Positions 53,901 to 62,591 of a stretch of DNA of 64,000 bases are shown one piece after another. The first letter of the stretch is position 1. Each line of letters opens with the position of its first letter. The stretch spans positions 4,238,001 through 4,302,000 of the forward strand of contig JADJGF010000001.1 of assembly GCA_016708125.1 (NCBI GenBank), in the 5' to 3' direction. The notes beneath the pieces were generated by a model. The model did not search any database and had not been told where the DNA came from. It saw only the letters and a list, made by a program, of their open reading frames with translations. A program made the position numbers and the translations under genes. This stretch comes from Ignavibacteriota bacterium. GTDB taxonomy: Bacteria > Bacteroidota > Ignavibacteria > Ignavibacteriales > Melioribacteraceae.

Positions 53901-55088
53901 AATATCATTATTTATTAAATAATTTTGAACATCTTCCGCAGAATTTTGCTCAACTCTTTCGTTAAAATTTATTATAACTTTATTAGGAACTCCATACGAA
54001 GAAATTGTTTTAACTTTTGGCGCTTTATTATCAGAGCCGGTAACAACCATAATTTCATTACTGTAATTACTGCTTAACAATCCGGCATAATTAACTGCTT
54101 TAATTCGATAATAAAAAGTTGCACCTTCTTTTAATGTTTCATCAATGTATGATAATTCACCTTTAATTGTTTTTATAAGCTGAGCAGCATCCGGATTATC
54201 ACTTCTATAAATTTCATAATGCGAAATTCCACTTTCTAAGTCAGCAGCTTCCGACCAAATTAATTTAACTTTTGTACCTAAAATTTCTGCATCATTTAAA
54301 ATTACATTTGAAGGCATGGTTGTATCCATTGCTGCAATTGCGATAATTGGATTATCTGTTGTTACGGCATCGTAACCTTCTTCAATTAAAGTTTTTATTG
54401 TTGCAGCAGAGTTAACCGTCCATCTGTTTACTTTTACATTTTTGCTATGCGCAAGATTTAATAAATCTGTTGTTAAATTACTTCCGGAACCAGCCCACTC
54501 AGCTCCAATAGATGCTAAATTATTTATCATTGTTTCAGTAAACGGACTTGCAAATAACTGCGCCTCAATTTCCGGTTCTAAAGTTTTTGATCTTGAAACT
54601 TGACTAAATGTAAAACTGCTGATAATTACTCTGTCATTCATATTTTTACTTTTTACCAAATTCAAAACTCTATCAACAATATCGCTTTCGGTTGATTTTA
54701 TTTCAATCACAACGCCAATTTCGAAAGGTGCGTTAATTGCAATATCCAAAGCTTCTGAAAGCAGAGGAATTTTTTCACCGGCAAATTCTGCGCTAAACCA
54801 AGAGCCCGCATCAAAAGCACGCAATTGTTGAAACGTTAAAGCCGAAATATTTCCGGTTCCATCTGAAGTTCTATCAATTGATGCATCATGCATAAGAACT
54901 AATGAATCATCAACCGACATTCTCACATCCAATTCAAAGTAATGTGCACCAACTTCAACAGCCTTTTCAAAAGCTGCTAATGTATTTTCCGGTGCAAGTA
55001 AAGCTCCGCCGCGGTGACTAATTACTTTAAAATTTTGCGGGAATAATTGACTTGCAAAAACTAAAATAAATAAAAATATTTTTTTCAT
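50676..55088 (-). CDS. Secreted glycerophosphodiester phosphodiesterase with three LamG domains and T9SS signal
   Basis: A 1470-residue exported enzyme. The GDPD barrel (about 20-265) has VISHRGGALLAPENTLAAF, HYFELDVRMS and LVLMHDASIDRTSDGTG, containing the catalytic His pair and metal-binding Glu/Asp, and later VNRWTVNSAATI. Then come FN3 and Big_5-like Ig modules alternating with three LamG/concanavalin-like domains, each carrying FDGIDDYVEIP-type and AERPGIP segments (about 455-690, 755-965, 1135-1335). The chain ends in a T9SS sorting domain. It should hydrolyse glycerophosphodiesters, perhaps teichoic acids or phospholipid head groups, at the surface, with LamG domains binding glycans. 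GGAGGCAGA gives a strong ribosome-binding site. Confidence 0.93.
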   Translation of the reverse strand: MKKIFLFILVFASQLFPQNFKVISHRGGALLAPENTLAAFEKAVEVGAHYFELDVRMSVDDSLVLMHDASIDRTSDGTGNISALTFQQLRAFDAGSWFSAEFAGEKIPLLSEALDIAINAPFEIGVVIEIKSTESDIVDRVLNLVKSKNMNDRVIISSFTFSQVSRSKTLEPEIEAQLFASPFTETMINNLASIGAEWAGSGSNLTTDLLNLAHSKNVKVNRWTVNSAATIKTLIEEGYDAVTTDNPIIAIAAMDTTMPSNVILNDAEILGTKVKLIWSEAADLESGISHYEIYRSDNPDAAQLIKTIKGELSYIDETLKEGATFYYRIKAVNYAGLLSSNYSNEIMVVTGSDNKAPKVKTISSYGVPNKVIINFNERVEQNSAEDVQNYLINNDIVVQNAVLSVDSTSVILVTSDLTDDTEYQLSVINIKDLALNQNIISDTLKFNFLHKSYFSDLAGAWDFDEGTGSTIYDYSGNLNNGNINGGLTWSSGFVGNGIDFNGIDGYANIPASTSMDINSDAVTISVWTKLGYLPADLPGAFGPIYDSETDNYVIYEDKANNELRFKVTTSNSAERPGIPAVKLVTDKWIHVVGVYDGTNAMIYLDGELADTHPLTGTVKPGQITNIGKNGDTYFKGSIDNVQVFAKALTQEEINFLHSEFVNSFIDLISPEVVNASSIGANNTVFINFNEEVDKFSVESTNNFTFDNGVSVNSVKLSVDGKTAIITTSELQENIIYKVTINGIKDLADIPNTILENTEIVFTHKTFPDGLISYWSFDEGADTIAYDWLNTNNALIRNNPEWITGVTGNSLKFDATDDYVEIPNSPSLNIDTNGVTVSAWVILNVLPPDMVYPYGPIYDSPTDNYVIYGDKGNKELRFKVTTLNGAERPGIPTDSLKTGVWQNITGVYNGTTARIFLDGKLMDSHNLTGNVKPGQAARIGQDGTSYFNGQIDNVQIYNRGLSDQEIKFLYSGVKTSELKIASIDETIVNLSWNDVHDPLLGISGYEVYRDTSELVNNILAIVKDTTEFSDQTRQELKTFYYKVRALDNSGNPYPYFTNIVSAETQADLTAPELLSVKTTGETNKLYLNFDEVLDEQSATVLSNYSINGVTVTGSELTVDKKNVILNIDKFSTDANFTLTLNNIKDVSLAGNVIETNTQKLFSFNNYFSGLISYWKLDEIGDTTALDIVGTNNGNIANSPLRKDGIIGNSFSFDGIDDYVEIPNSTSLDIAVEGVTVSAWINLKYLPTEMPTGIGPIYDAPQDCYVIYEDKGNKELRFKVSTTNGAERPGISENDLTKNEWIHIAGVYDGSQAIIYLNGELKDTHPITGAVKSGQAARIGQDGSHYFNGLIDNVQIYNRGLLPEEIKSLFSGDLLTSVENEKEIPVQFSLEQNYPNPFNPSTKIRFSLPQRSEVSLEIFNVIGEKIDELINSTLNAGFHEIDFHSSNLSSGIYFYKIKSGNFVQTKKMILLK

Positions 55089-55231
55089 TCTGCCTCCACT
55101 ATTAATTGTAAAACCAATTTGTTAATCTTTAATTCATCACTATATGATTTCATAATAATAATAAATTATATCTTAATGAAGGAATTATCAATAGCACAAA
55201 CGTGGTATATGGAAAGAAAAGAATTATGAAT

Positions 55232-55873
55232 TTATATTATATTTTCTTTGAAAACTTTTGTAACAACACCGCTTTTTGAATGCACATGTAATTTATTATA
55301 AATATTCTTGATGTGTGTATTTACCGTATGGAAACTAAGAAATAGTTTTTCTGATATTTGCTGTTTTGTAAATCCATCGACTAAAAATTGTAAAATTTCA
55401 ATTTCGCGTTCGGTTAAACCATAATCATTTTTTTTTGGTTTAAATTGCGTAAACATTTTCAAAACTTTATTGGCAATTGACATGTTCATTGGAGCACCGC
55501 CTAAAAGTACTTCCTTTATTGATGCAATTATTTTTTCCGGCGATGAATCTTTTAATAAATATCCTGATGCGCCGGCACACAAAGCATCAAAAAGTTTTTC
55601 ATTATCATCATATACCGTTAAAATAATAATGTAAATTTCATCTGAAATATTTTTGATTTTTTCAATGCATTTTATGCCGTTAATTCCCGGCAAGCCAATA
55701 TCCAAAAGTATAACATCGGGCAATTCATTTTGATAATTTTCTTTAACTGAATCTTCGCACATTGTAAAAATATGAGAACATTTCATTCCATCTGATTTAT
55801 TAATTAAATTTGAAATTGTTTTGCTATAAGCTTCATTATCTTCTATCAGCCATACTCTGATTATGTTTTTCAT
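55232..55873 (-). CDS. NarL/FixJ-family response regulator
   Basis: A 213-residue two-component regulator. The receiver domain has the acidic pocket (WLIEDNE), phosphoacceptor Asp in DVILLDIGLPGINGI near residue 56, Thr in IIILTVYDD and Lys in GYLLKDSSPE. The C-terminal LuxR/NarL helix-turn-helix is LTEREIEILQFLVDGFTKQQ followed by SFHTVNTHIKNIYNKL. Phosphorylation by the kinase encoded five bases upstream should drive DNA binding. Target genes are probably among the nearby secreted-enzyme genes, but no operator is evident. Confidence 0.95.
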   Translation of the reverse strand: MKNIIRVWLIEDNEAYSKTISNLINKSDGMKCSHIFTMCEDSVKENYQNELPDVILLDIGLPGINGIKCIEKIKNISDEIYIIILTVYDDNEKLFDALCAGASGYLLKDSSPEKIIASIKEVLLGGAPMNMSIANKVLKMFTQFKPKKNDYGLTEREIEILQFLVDGFTKQQISEKLFLSFHTVNTHIKNIYNKLHVHSKSGVVTKVFKENII

Positions 55874-55878
55874 AAAGT

Positions 55879-58800
55879 TTATTTTATTTTTGATAAAATA
55901 ATTTTTGTTCCAAAATTAAATTTACTATCAATATTTATAACTGCATTTATTTGCTTTGCTCTGTTTTGAATATTTATAATTCCGCTTTTTCTTTTCAGAT
56001 CATTTATATCAAACCCAACTCCATTATCTATCACTTCCAAACTAAATGAATTTGAATTACTGTTTATTTTAATTGTGCAATTTTTTGCTTGGGAATGTTT
56101 TACAATATTATTTAAAATTTCTTTGTAGATTAAAAATATATTTCTTTTTGCTTCCAAATTAAGCCAAGTTAAATTTGATTCTTTTGAGTTTTCAAAAATC
56201 CATTCTAATCCTAATAATAAGTTTGATGCTGTTTCACGCATTTTAAATATTAAGTCTTTATTCATTTCTTCTTTTGGATTTATAAACCAAATAATATCTC
56301 TAATGGCATTCATTGTTTCAACAGATGTTTTTCTAATTACGGAAAGTTGTTCTTTTACATTTGAGGGAACATCTTCCTGACTCATTAAAACTTGGCTTTC
56401 AACACTTATACTGCTAAGGCTGCTTCCAATTTCATCATGTAAATCTCTTGAAATATTTAATCGAATTCTTTCAATTTCAATCAATTGATTTACTCTAAAT
56501 CTATAAATTAAAAATGCAATAATGCTTGCAATAATTAAAAGAATAATTTTGAACCACCAAGTCATCCACCATGCCGGATTTATATTAATTCTTAGTTGAG
56601 ATGGTTCACTCCAATATCCATCGGCATTAGAAGCTTTAACATAAAATATATATTCTCCGGGATCAATATCTGTGTATGAAGCAATATTGTTATTATTCGT
56701 TTTAATCCAATCCTGATCAATGCCTTCAAGCTTATATAAATATTGATGTCTATTTATTGAAGTAAAATCTAATACAGAAAATTCTATTGTGAAAAAGTTT
56801 TGAAAGTGATCCAGTTCAATATTTTTTTCTTTATTCAAAATATGCGAATTATGAATTTCAATATCATTTACTTTAAATGAAATAAAATTTACTGGAAGAG
56901 TTAAACTATCTTCAATTATTGATGCGGGATCAAAATAAATAAATCCACTAATTCCCCCAAAATACATTCTGCCATTTTTATTTTTAAAATATGCACGCCA
57001 ATTAAATTGATTATTTATCAATCCATCCGATTTATCAAATATTCTAAATTTTTCAGTTAATGGATTAAATTTTATCAAACCCTTCATTGTACTTATCCAA
57101 AGTAATCCTTTTTCATCAACAAGAATCCCGAACACAACATCATTCGGTAGCCCATTTTGAGTTGAGTAATGTTTAAATTTATTTTTGCTTACGTCTAACT
57201 TATTTAATCCGCCGCTATGCGTTCCAATCCACATGGTGCCTTCTGAATCTTCAACAATTGAAGTTATCTTACTTGAACTGATCGAATTTCTATTTTCATT
57301 TTGAGGTTTGTAATGAACTGTTTGCTTATTTGTAAAATTATATTTGTATAAACCATCCAACCAAGTTCCAATCCAAATATTATTTTTAGAATCTTGAGAC
57401 AAAGCATTTACTGAAATTTTATTTGGAATTTTACTGGAATAAATTTGGGAAAATCTTCTGAACTTTTTATCATTTCGATTAAATATTTCTAATGATTCAT
57501 TTGTTCCGATTAGTATTTCATTTTTGTTTAATTCCATAATTTGCTGAACCCAATTTGACCTAATGCTTGAGCTATCATTTGGGTTATGAAGATATTTTTC
57601 AAATTTATTTTTAATTGGATTATAAATATTCAATCCGCCATGACTTGTTCCAATCCACAAATTACCTTCGCTGTCTTCATACAAACAAACTACATCACTT
57701 GCACTCAAACTATTATCATTACCAATTTGTTTAATAAAATATTGGGTTTCGCCGGTTAATAAATTTATTTTATTAAATCCATCTCCACCGTAGCCAACCC
57801 AAAGTATATTATCTTTTCCCTCAAAAATACTGCTTACAACTCTTCCGCCTATTTTAGAATTTTTTCTTGGAAAATATTTATACTGGAAAAAATCTTTTGC
57901 AGCAGAAAGTTTGTTTAAACCATCTTCCGTTCCAACCCAAATATTTTTGAGCTTATCTTCGTACATCCATCTGATTCTATTGCTTGAAATTGTATTGGGA
58001 TCATCATCAGAATATTGCAGCAATAATGAATATGAATTTAAATTCCGGTTCTTATCAAACAAATAAATTCCATGATAATTATAAGTGCCAATCCATAATC
58101 TATTTTTCGAATCCAATAAACTCAATCTATAAAATTCATTTTCATAAAAATTATTTGAAGTTTTTTTTTCGAAATTATATTTAATAAATCCTGCATCAGA
58201 ACTTAAAATAAAATCATTGTTAACAATTGGAAGAATATGCCAAATAAGATTTCCAAAAGCGGGATTATCCAATTTTTGATTAAATAAAATTTGCTCATAG
58301 TTATTATTTTTTTGGTTCAGTTTAAATAATCCATTTTCCCAAGTGCCTATAAGTAAAGTGCTATCGAGTTGATTTATAAAAGTTATGTTGTTTGCTGGAA
58401 AATAATTTTCTTTTTTCTGATGAGTTGAGTAATTTATAATTGTAGAATTTTCCGGATTAAATTTATTAAGTCCGCCATCTAAAGTTCCTAACCATAAATT
58501 CCCAATATCATCTTCAAAAATGCATTGAATATAATCATCATATGGTTCAGCAAAATTAAATTTCTTAAAACTTTCATTTTCATAATTGAATTTGCAAATT
58601 CCTCCGCCCCAAGTTCCAATCCAAAAATTTTTCTTTGAATCTTCAAACAAATACATTACATAATTTTGAGGCAAAGTAGAAGAATCAGCTATATTTTGCT
58701 TAAATATTTTAAATGTTTTTCCGTCAAATCTATTTAACCCATCTTTAGTTGCAATCCAAATAAAACCGTCATTAGTCTGCAATATACAGTTAATGCTATT

Positions 58801-58941
58801 ATTAGAAATTCCTTGATCTATTGAAATCCTATCGAATGAAAGAGATGTGAATTGTGAATATAAATTTTCTTGTAAATTAATTATTAAAATCCAAAATACC
58901 AGAATTCTAAATGTTCGAATGATTGGCTTTGCTTTTTTCAA
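55879..58941 (-). CDS. Beta-propeller sensor histidine kinase
   Basis: A 1020-residue membrane sensor. After a signal/membrane segment (about 9-26), residues 40-680 hold about a dozen two-component-propeller units (NFWIGTWGGGICKFN, NLWIGTSHGGLNIYN, LWISTMKGLIKFN). A Y_Y_Y domain follows (about 690-785; YTDIDPGEYIFYVKASNADG), one membrane helix (about 793-815) and a HisKA_3 kinase with DLHDEIGSSLSSISV near 835 and ATPase boxes EILNNIVKHSQA and IDNGVGFDI. This is the periplasmic sensor architecture of the Bacteroidota carbohydrate sensors, but with a separate LuxR-type regulator. The frame begins with TTG 58941; no in-frame ATG fits. The ligand is unknown, and a glycan released by the neighbouring GH16 enzyme is plausible. 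Confidence 0.93.
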   Translation of the reverse strand: MKKAKPIIRTFRILVFWILIINLQENLYSQFTSLSFDRISIDQGISNNSINCILQTNDGFIWIATKDGLNRFDGKTFKIFKQNIADSSTLPQNYVMYLFEDSKKNFWIGTWGGGICKFNYENESFKKFNFAEPYDDYIQCIFEDDIGNLWLGTLDGGLNKFNPENSTIINYSTHQKKENYFPANNITFINQLDSTLLIGTWENGLFKLNQKNNNYEQILFNQKLDNPAFGNLIWHILPIVNNDFILSSDAGFIKYNFEKKTSNNFYENEFYRLSLLDSKNRLWIGTYNYHGIYLFDKNRNLNSYSLLLQYSDDDPNTISSNRIRWMYEDKLKNIWVGTEDGLNKLSAAKDFFQYKYFPRKNSKIGGRVVSSIFEGKDNILWVGYGGDGFNKINLLTGETQYFIKQIGNDNSLSASDVVCLYEDSEGNLWIGTSHGGLNIYNPIKNKFEKYLHNPNDSSSIRSNWVQQIMELNKNEILIGTNESLEIFNRNDKKFRRFSQIYSSKIPNKISVNALSQDSKNNIWIGTWLDGLYKYNFTNKQTVHYKPQNENRNSISSSKITSIVEDSEGTMWIGTHSGGLNKLDVSKNKFKHYSTQNGLPNDVVFGILVDEKGLLWISTMKGLIKFNPLTEKFRIFDKSDGLINNQFNWRAYFKNKNGRMYFGGISGFIYFDPASIIEDSLTLPVNFISFKVNDIEIHNSHILNKEKNIELDHFQNFFTIEFSVLDFTSINRHQYLYKLEGIDQDWIKTNNNNIASYTDIDPGEYIFYVKASNADGYWSEPSQLRININPAWWMTWWFKIILLIIASIIAFLIYRFRVNQLIEIERIRLNISRDLHDEIGSSLSSISVESQVLMSQEDVPSNVKEQLSVIRKTSVETMNAIRDIIWFINPKEEMNKDLIFKMRETASNLLLGLEWIFENSKESNLTWLNLEAKRNIFLIYKEILNNIVKHSQAKNCTIKINSNSNSFSLEVIDNGVGFDINDLKRKSGIINIQNRAKQINAVINIDSKFNFGTKIILSKIK

Positions 58942-58974
58942 TTTAACAATTCTAAATTGTAAAAAATAAAATTT

Positions 58975-59220
58975 TTATTTTAATAAAATCATTTTCATTG
59001 TTTGAACAAAGTTACCGGATTTTATTTTATAAAAGTAAATTCCCGAAGATAAATTTGAACTATGAAAATCAACTTCATGAAATCCCGTATTCAAAGTTGA
59101 ATTTATTAGTTCATCAATTTTTTCTCCGATTACATTAAAAATTTCTAACGAAACTACTGATCTCTGCGGAAGTGAAAATCTTATTTTTGTAGATGGATTA
59201 AACGGATTTGGATAATTTTG
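58975..59220 (-). repeat. T9SS tail DNA, near-copy of 50676-50921
   Basis: Partner of the 246-base segment at 50676, same strand, ungapped, about 94% identical by hand count. The similarity stops at the GGATAATTTTG (plus-strand) end of the sorting motif, where the two genes diverge. Confidence 0.75.
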
Positions 59221-59760
59221 ATAAAGTCTAAATTCATTTGGTAATTCTATATTTTCTTCAATTGATGTAACAATAAAATTACTATTTTGTTTTCCGGGTG
59301 TTCCATTTCCATTTGAACTGCTCCAATTCCCAAAATAGCCATTATCTAAATTCGGATTTTTTAATTCAAGTGTGCTTCCGGAACCATCCGGATTTATAAC
59401 CCAAGGGCTTTCATCATCGTACCGAACACTATCAATAAGCAGCATCTCATTATTAAATAATCGAATCAACTCGCCGCCGTTACTCAAGTTAAAATCAATA
59501 TTTCCAATTAAATTTTTTAAGTAATTATGGAAATTGAGTAAATTATTTGTGTCCGCGGAAATTACTAAATATTCTTCCGGTTGAATTATTTTATTTTGCG
59601 GAATGATAAATTGATTTGTATCATTTTCATCACTAAAAATCCATCCGCTAATATCAATTGCTTCATTTGAATTATTAAAAATTTCAATCCAATCTTCCGT
59701 ATCAAAATCTGTATTTGAATTATAATTTATTTCATTAATTATAATTTCTTTAAAGTTAGA
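58975..59760 (-). pseudogene. C-terminal fragment of the CotH/lamin-tail T9SS protein (shifted frame)
   Basis: A 261-codon open frame that continues the CotH gene in the other reading frame. It begins right at the A7 run (59761-59767) with SNFKEIIINEINYNSNTDF, which is the start of a second lamin-tail domain (TEDWIEIFNNSNEAIDISGW). It goes on to DGSGSTLELKNPNLDN and a full T9SS sorting domain ending KKMILLK-like (MKMILLK). It has no own start: the only candidate, 59487, is an internal TTG in NLSNGG. It therefore makes sense only as part of the upstream gene, separated from it by a one-base frameshift. Confidence 0.8.
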
Positions 59761-62504
59761 TTTTTTTGAAAATTTGCTTTAAGATCTACCAAAGAATTTA
59801 CTTCTATTTCCAAACTATCTTCTGTGGAATTTGATGATCCGTTCCATCCAATAAATTCATAGCCCGGATTAGGATTTGCTTTAATAAATATTTTAGAACC
59901 TTTAAAATAACTTCCGTACCAAGTATTTTGATTAATAGAAATTGAATTTAGATAAACCTTTCCGCCGTTCAAATCTGCATTACTAATAACTACAATTTGC
60001 AATCCATCGAAACCAAAATAATTTTCAAAAAATTGCCTAAGATATGAAATTCTTAAATCAGCAAAATTTTTAAGCACCGTAATATTATATTCCCAATTTG
60101 ATAAATCAAATGTATTCCATCTTTCTATATGATCCGGGATTTCCGGAGCAATTTTACTCGATAAAGAATTTAAAATATTATTAACATTTTCAGCAGTAAA
60201 AGTTGTATTGCTTAAATCGGAAAATCTATTAATAAACTGAGTTTTAAATAAATCATTTTCTAAAAGTTTTCTCAAAATCAAAGTTCCCCAAGGCGGATTA
60301 GGCCACTCCGGTCCAAATGCATCTGTAGCATATTCTAACGTATTATGGTGATAATCGTATTCATTTAAAAATCCAAAACCAAAATCCGTATCAAAAAGAA
60401 GCCATCTCCATTTGGGCTTTTCAGTTCTTGATCGCCAAAATTTATTATTGTTTCCGGGCCAATCCGTATTGGCAATATAAATTTGAAATAAATTGTAATC
60501 GATAAAACTTGGAATATCAATTTGGTTTTTAATAATTTCATAATTAGCATTGTCATCAAGACTATTTTCATAGAGAAATTCCGTCATTGCAATATAACTT
60601 TCGTTATTTCCGTCAATTACAAATCCTTCTAATTCCAATAAATCAATTGAATTTTTATCAACATTGTAGTGCGATGACAAATAACTTAAATTTACTTTTT
60701 CTCTAATATTATGAATTCCCCAATATTCACCGTTCAAATACATCACTGCCGGAGTGTATGATAAAATATCAATATCCAAATCACCGGCAATTGTTTGCAT
60801 GAATCCATCTCTTAACAAAGTTGAATTCCAATCATTACCGGAATTTCTTAAAACAATTGATTCAAAATTATCAATTGAACTATTTGGAAAAAATTTATAA
60901 TTAAAACTCTCACTGCCTTTTGCAAAAACTGCTAAAGATTTTTGCGGATTTGCTCTGCTCCATGCGCCATATATTTTAATATCAGAATTCCACTGCATTG
61001 AAATATTTTTTTCAGGTTCAAAATATTCAAATGAAACTGGTCTTGACCAATCTTCCCAAAAATTTGCACCAAAATTTGGAATCGCATTTTCTGCATTTGG
61101 CCCTAAGACATAAATACCGTAATTATAATCCCAAAGATTATAAGGATCAGTCGATAATGATACAACCGGCAAATATTCGTTCACGCCAATAAAATAAGTC
61201 TGCGCAACCGTTTTACTTGGAAGATAACCGTTCTGATATGATTTTACTTTTACAACTTTTGTACTTGTGATAATTAAATTCTTTGGAAATAGATTTGAAG
61301 TTGTGTCCGGTTCTGAGCCATCTAAGGAATAAAATGTCTTTGTAAGAGAATTTGGATTTTCTAAATTAATTGAAATTCCATTCTGATAAAACCCAGCTGG
61401 GAAAGTTAAAGTTGGCGTTTCTAATTGTCCTAAAAAACCATTGTAAATATTTTCTGTTCCCGGAGTTGACTGATTAAAAAAGTAAAATTCATCTCCGCCA
61501 TTTTTTCTTCCAAGAGAAATATCTGAATCAGTTTGTGATAATTTTAAGGAATCAATAATCTGACCAAAATTATTACTTAAGTAAAGCGTTTCCTCTCCAT
61601 TTGCCAAACTGAAATTTGTATGTAAAGTTGGAATTGAATGTGTAATTTCTTCTGCAATATCGTTCTCATCTTCGCTGATTTTTAATCCAATTGTTAAAAA
61701 AGGTATTGCTGTAAGATCACTCGATGAGCTTCCAAAATTATTTACTTGAATAGATAAAACATTTATTCCATCCATCAATATTGACTCAAAATCTTGCACA
61801 AAAAAAGATTCCAATTTCTGGTTCTGAAATAATTTTGCTTCAATCGTATTATCAGCAAATCTATCAAATGAAATATATTCTCCATTTGTTCCTAAATTTG
61901 ATCGAGCAATTTCTTCACCATTTAAATACGCAACAAAACCGTCATCATAATCAATATTCAATAAAATTTCCGAAACATTATTTTTATCAGTTATAATAAA
62001 AGTTTTTCTAAGATAAACTGAATTAACTTCTTCAATTATTGTTTGATCGTCATCATCACCATATCCAATACCGGTTTTACCCAAGCTCCAACCAAAATCA
62101 TTAAATGAAATTTCTTTCCATCCGCTTGGAGGTTCTTTTGTACCAAGAAAATATTTCCAATAATCACTTTTGTTTATTATTGTTTTCCAAGATGAAGATT
62201 GAGTTTTTATATCTTTACCCGAAGAACTTATTAATAAATATTCACTGATATTTATTTTAATTGCCGGGAAAATCCATTTCTGCAAATTAGTTTTAGAATC
62301 AGAAAGTGAATATCCTTCAAGATCAATAATTTCATCATCGTTATTAAATAATTCAATCCAGTCGGGAGTTTCACCAAATTCATCAAAATAAGAATTAGAG
62401 TTTGAAGACATTACCTCATTTAACAAAAGATTTTGTGAATAAGAATTTATTTGAAGTGAAATAAATAAAATTAAATACTTAAAATATGTGAAGTTATTTT
62501 TCAA
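59739..62504 (-). CDS. CotH-kinase-like lamin-tail protein, truncated by frameshift
   Basis: A 921-residue exported protein. Order of parts: signal peptide to about residue 23; a lamin-tail (LTD) domain (LNEVMSSNSNSYFDE, TPDWIELFNNDDE, 25-95); a jelly-roll-like segment; a second LTD-like piece near 285-350; a chitobiase C-terminal-like domain (FYSLDGSEPDTTS, about 360-430); the CotH domain (about 440-790) with VVLRNSGNDWN-like and KWRWLLFDTDFGFGF segments, the latter holding presumed metal-binding Asp residues; and an InlB-type repeat (GYEFIGWNGSS, about 840-910). CotH proteins are atypical surface kinases in spores and secreted in many bacteria. The frame ends abruptly after FQKNLTLKKL; one extra A in the A7 run restores the rest. 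TTG start with GGGGGAA upstream. Confidence 0.88.
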   Translation of the reverse strand: MKNNFTYFKYLILFISLQINSYSQNLLLNEVMSSNSNSYFDEFGETPDWIELFNNDDEIIDLEGYSLSDSKTNLQKWIFPAIKINISEYLLISSSGKDIKTQSSSWKTIINKSDYWKYFLGTKEPPSGWKEISFNDFGWSLGKTGIGYGDDDDQTIIEEVNSVYLRKTFIITDKNNVSEILLNIDYDDGFVAYLNGEEIARSNLGTNGEYISFDRFADNTIEAKLFQNQKLESFFVQDFESILMDGINVLSIQVNNFGSSSSDLTAIPFLTIGLKISEDENDIAEEITHSIPTLHTNFSLANGEETLYLSNNFGQIIDSLKLSQTDSDISLGRKNGGDEFYFFNQSTPGTENIYNGFLGQLETPTLTFPAGFYQNGISINLENPNSLTKTFYSLDGSEPDTTSNLFPKNLIITSTKVVKVKSYQNGYLPSKTVAQTYFIGVNEYLPVVSLSTDPYNLWDYNYGIYVLGPNAENAIPNFGANFWEDWSRPVSFEYFEPEKNISMQWNSDIKIYGAWSRANPQKSLAVFAKGSESFNYKFFPNSSIDNFESIVLRNSGNDWNSTLLRDGFMQTIAGDLDIDILSYTPAVMYLNGEYWGIHNIREKVNLSYLSSHYNVDKNSIDLLELEGFVIDGNNESYIAMTEFLYENSLDDNANYEIIKNQIDIPSFIDYNLFQIYIANTDWPGNNNKFWRSRTEKPKWRWLLFDTDFGFGFLNEYDYHHNTLEYATDAFGPEWPNPPWGTLILRKLLENDLFKTQFINRFSDLSNTTFTAENVNNILNSLSSKIAPEIPDHIERWNTFDLSNWEYNITVLKNFADLRISYLRQFFENYFGFDGLQIVVISNADLNGGKVYLNSISINQNTWYGSYFKGSKIFIKANPNPGYEFIGWNGSSNSTEDSLEIEVNSLVDLKANFQKNLTLKKL
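59761..59767 (-). other. Homopolymer A7 frameshift site
   Basis: On the minus strand the coding sequence reads TTTTCAAAAAAATCTAAC. With seven A residues the CotH frame stops 20 bases later. With eight it runs ...NFQKKSNFKEIIINE... straight into the second lamin-tail and the T9SS signal. Sequencing error, phase variation and slippage are all possible. Confidence 0.8.
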
Positions 62505-62530
62505 AAAGTTCCCCCAACCAAAATAACCAT

Positions 62531-62572
62531 ATAAAAAAATAGTGAACCAAATAAAATTCAGTTCACTATTTT
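62531..62572 (-). terminator. Intrinsic terminator after the GH16 gene
   Basis: A perfect 12-bp stem (AAAATAGTGAAC with GTTCACTATTTT) around a 13-base loop is followed on the minus strand by TTTTTTTAT. It lies 20 bases past the GH16 stop and 27 bases before the CotH start, so the symporter-GH16 transcript should end here. Confidence 0.88.
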
Positions 62573-62591
62573 CGAAAAAATAATTTGAAAA

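Noticed and set aside
58975..59487. Independent small T9SS protein of 170 residues
   Set aside because: Its only possible start is an internal TTG, and the frame extends upstream without a start to the A7 run where it joins the CotH protein, so it is a frameshifted tail rather than a gene.
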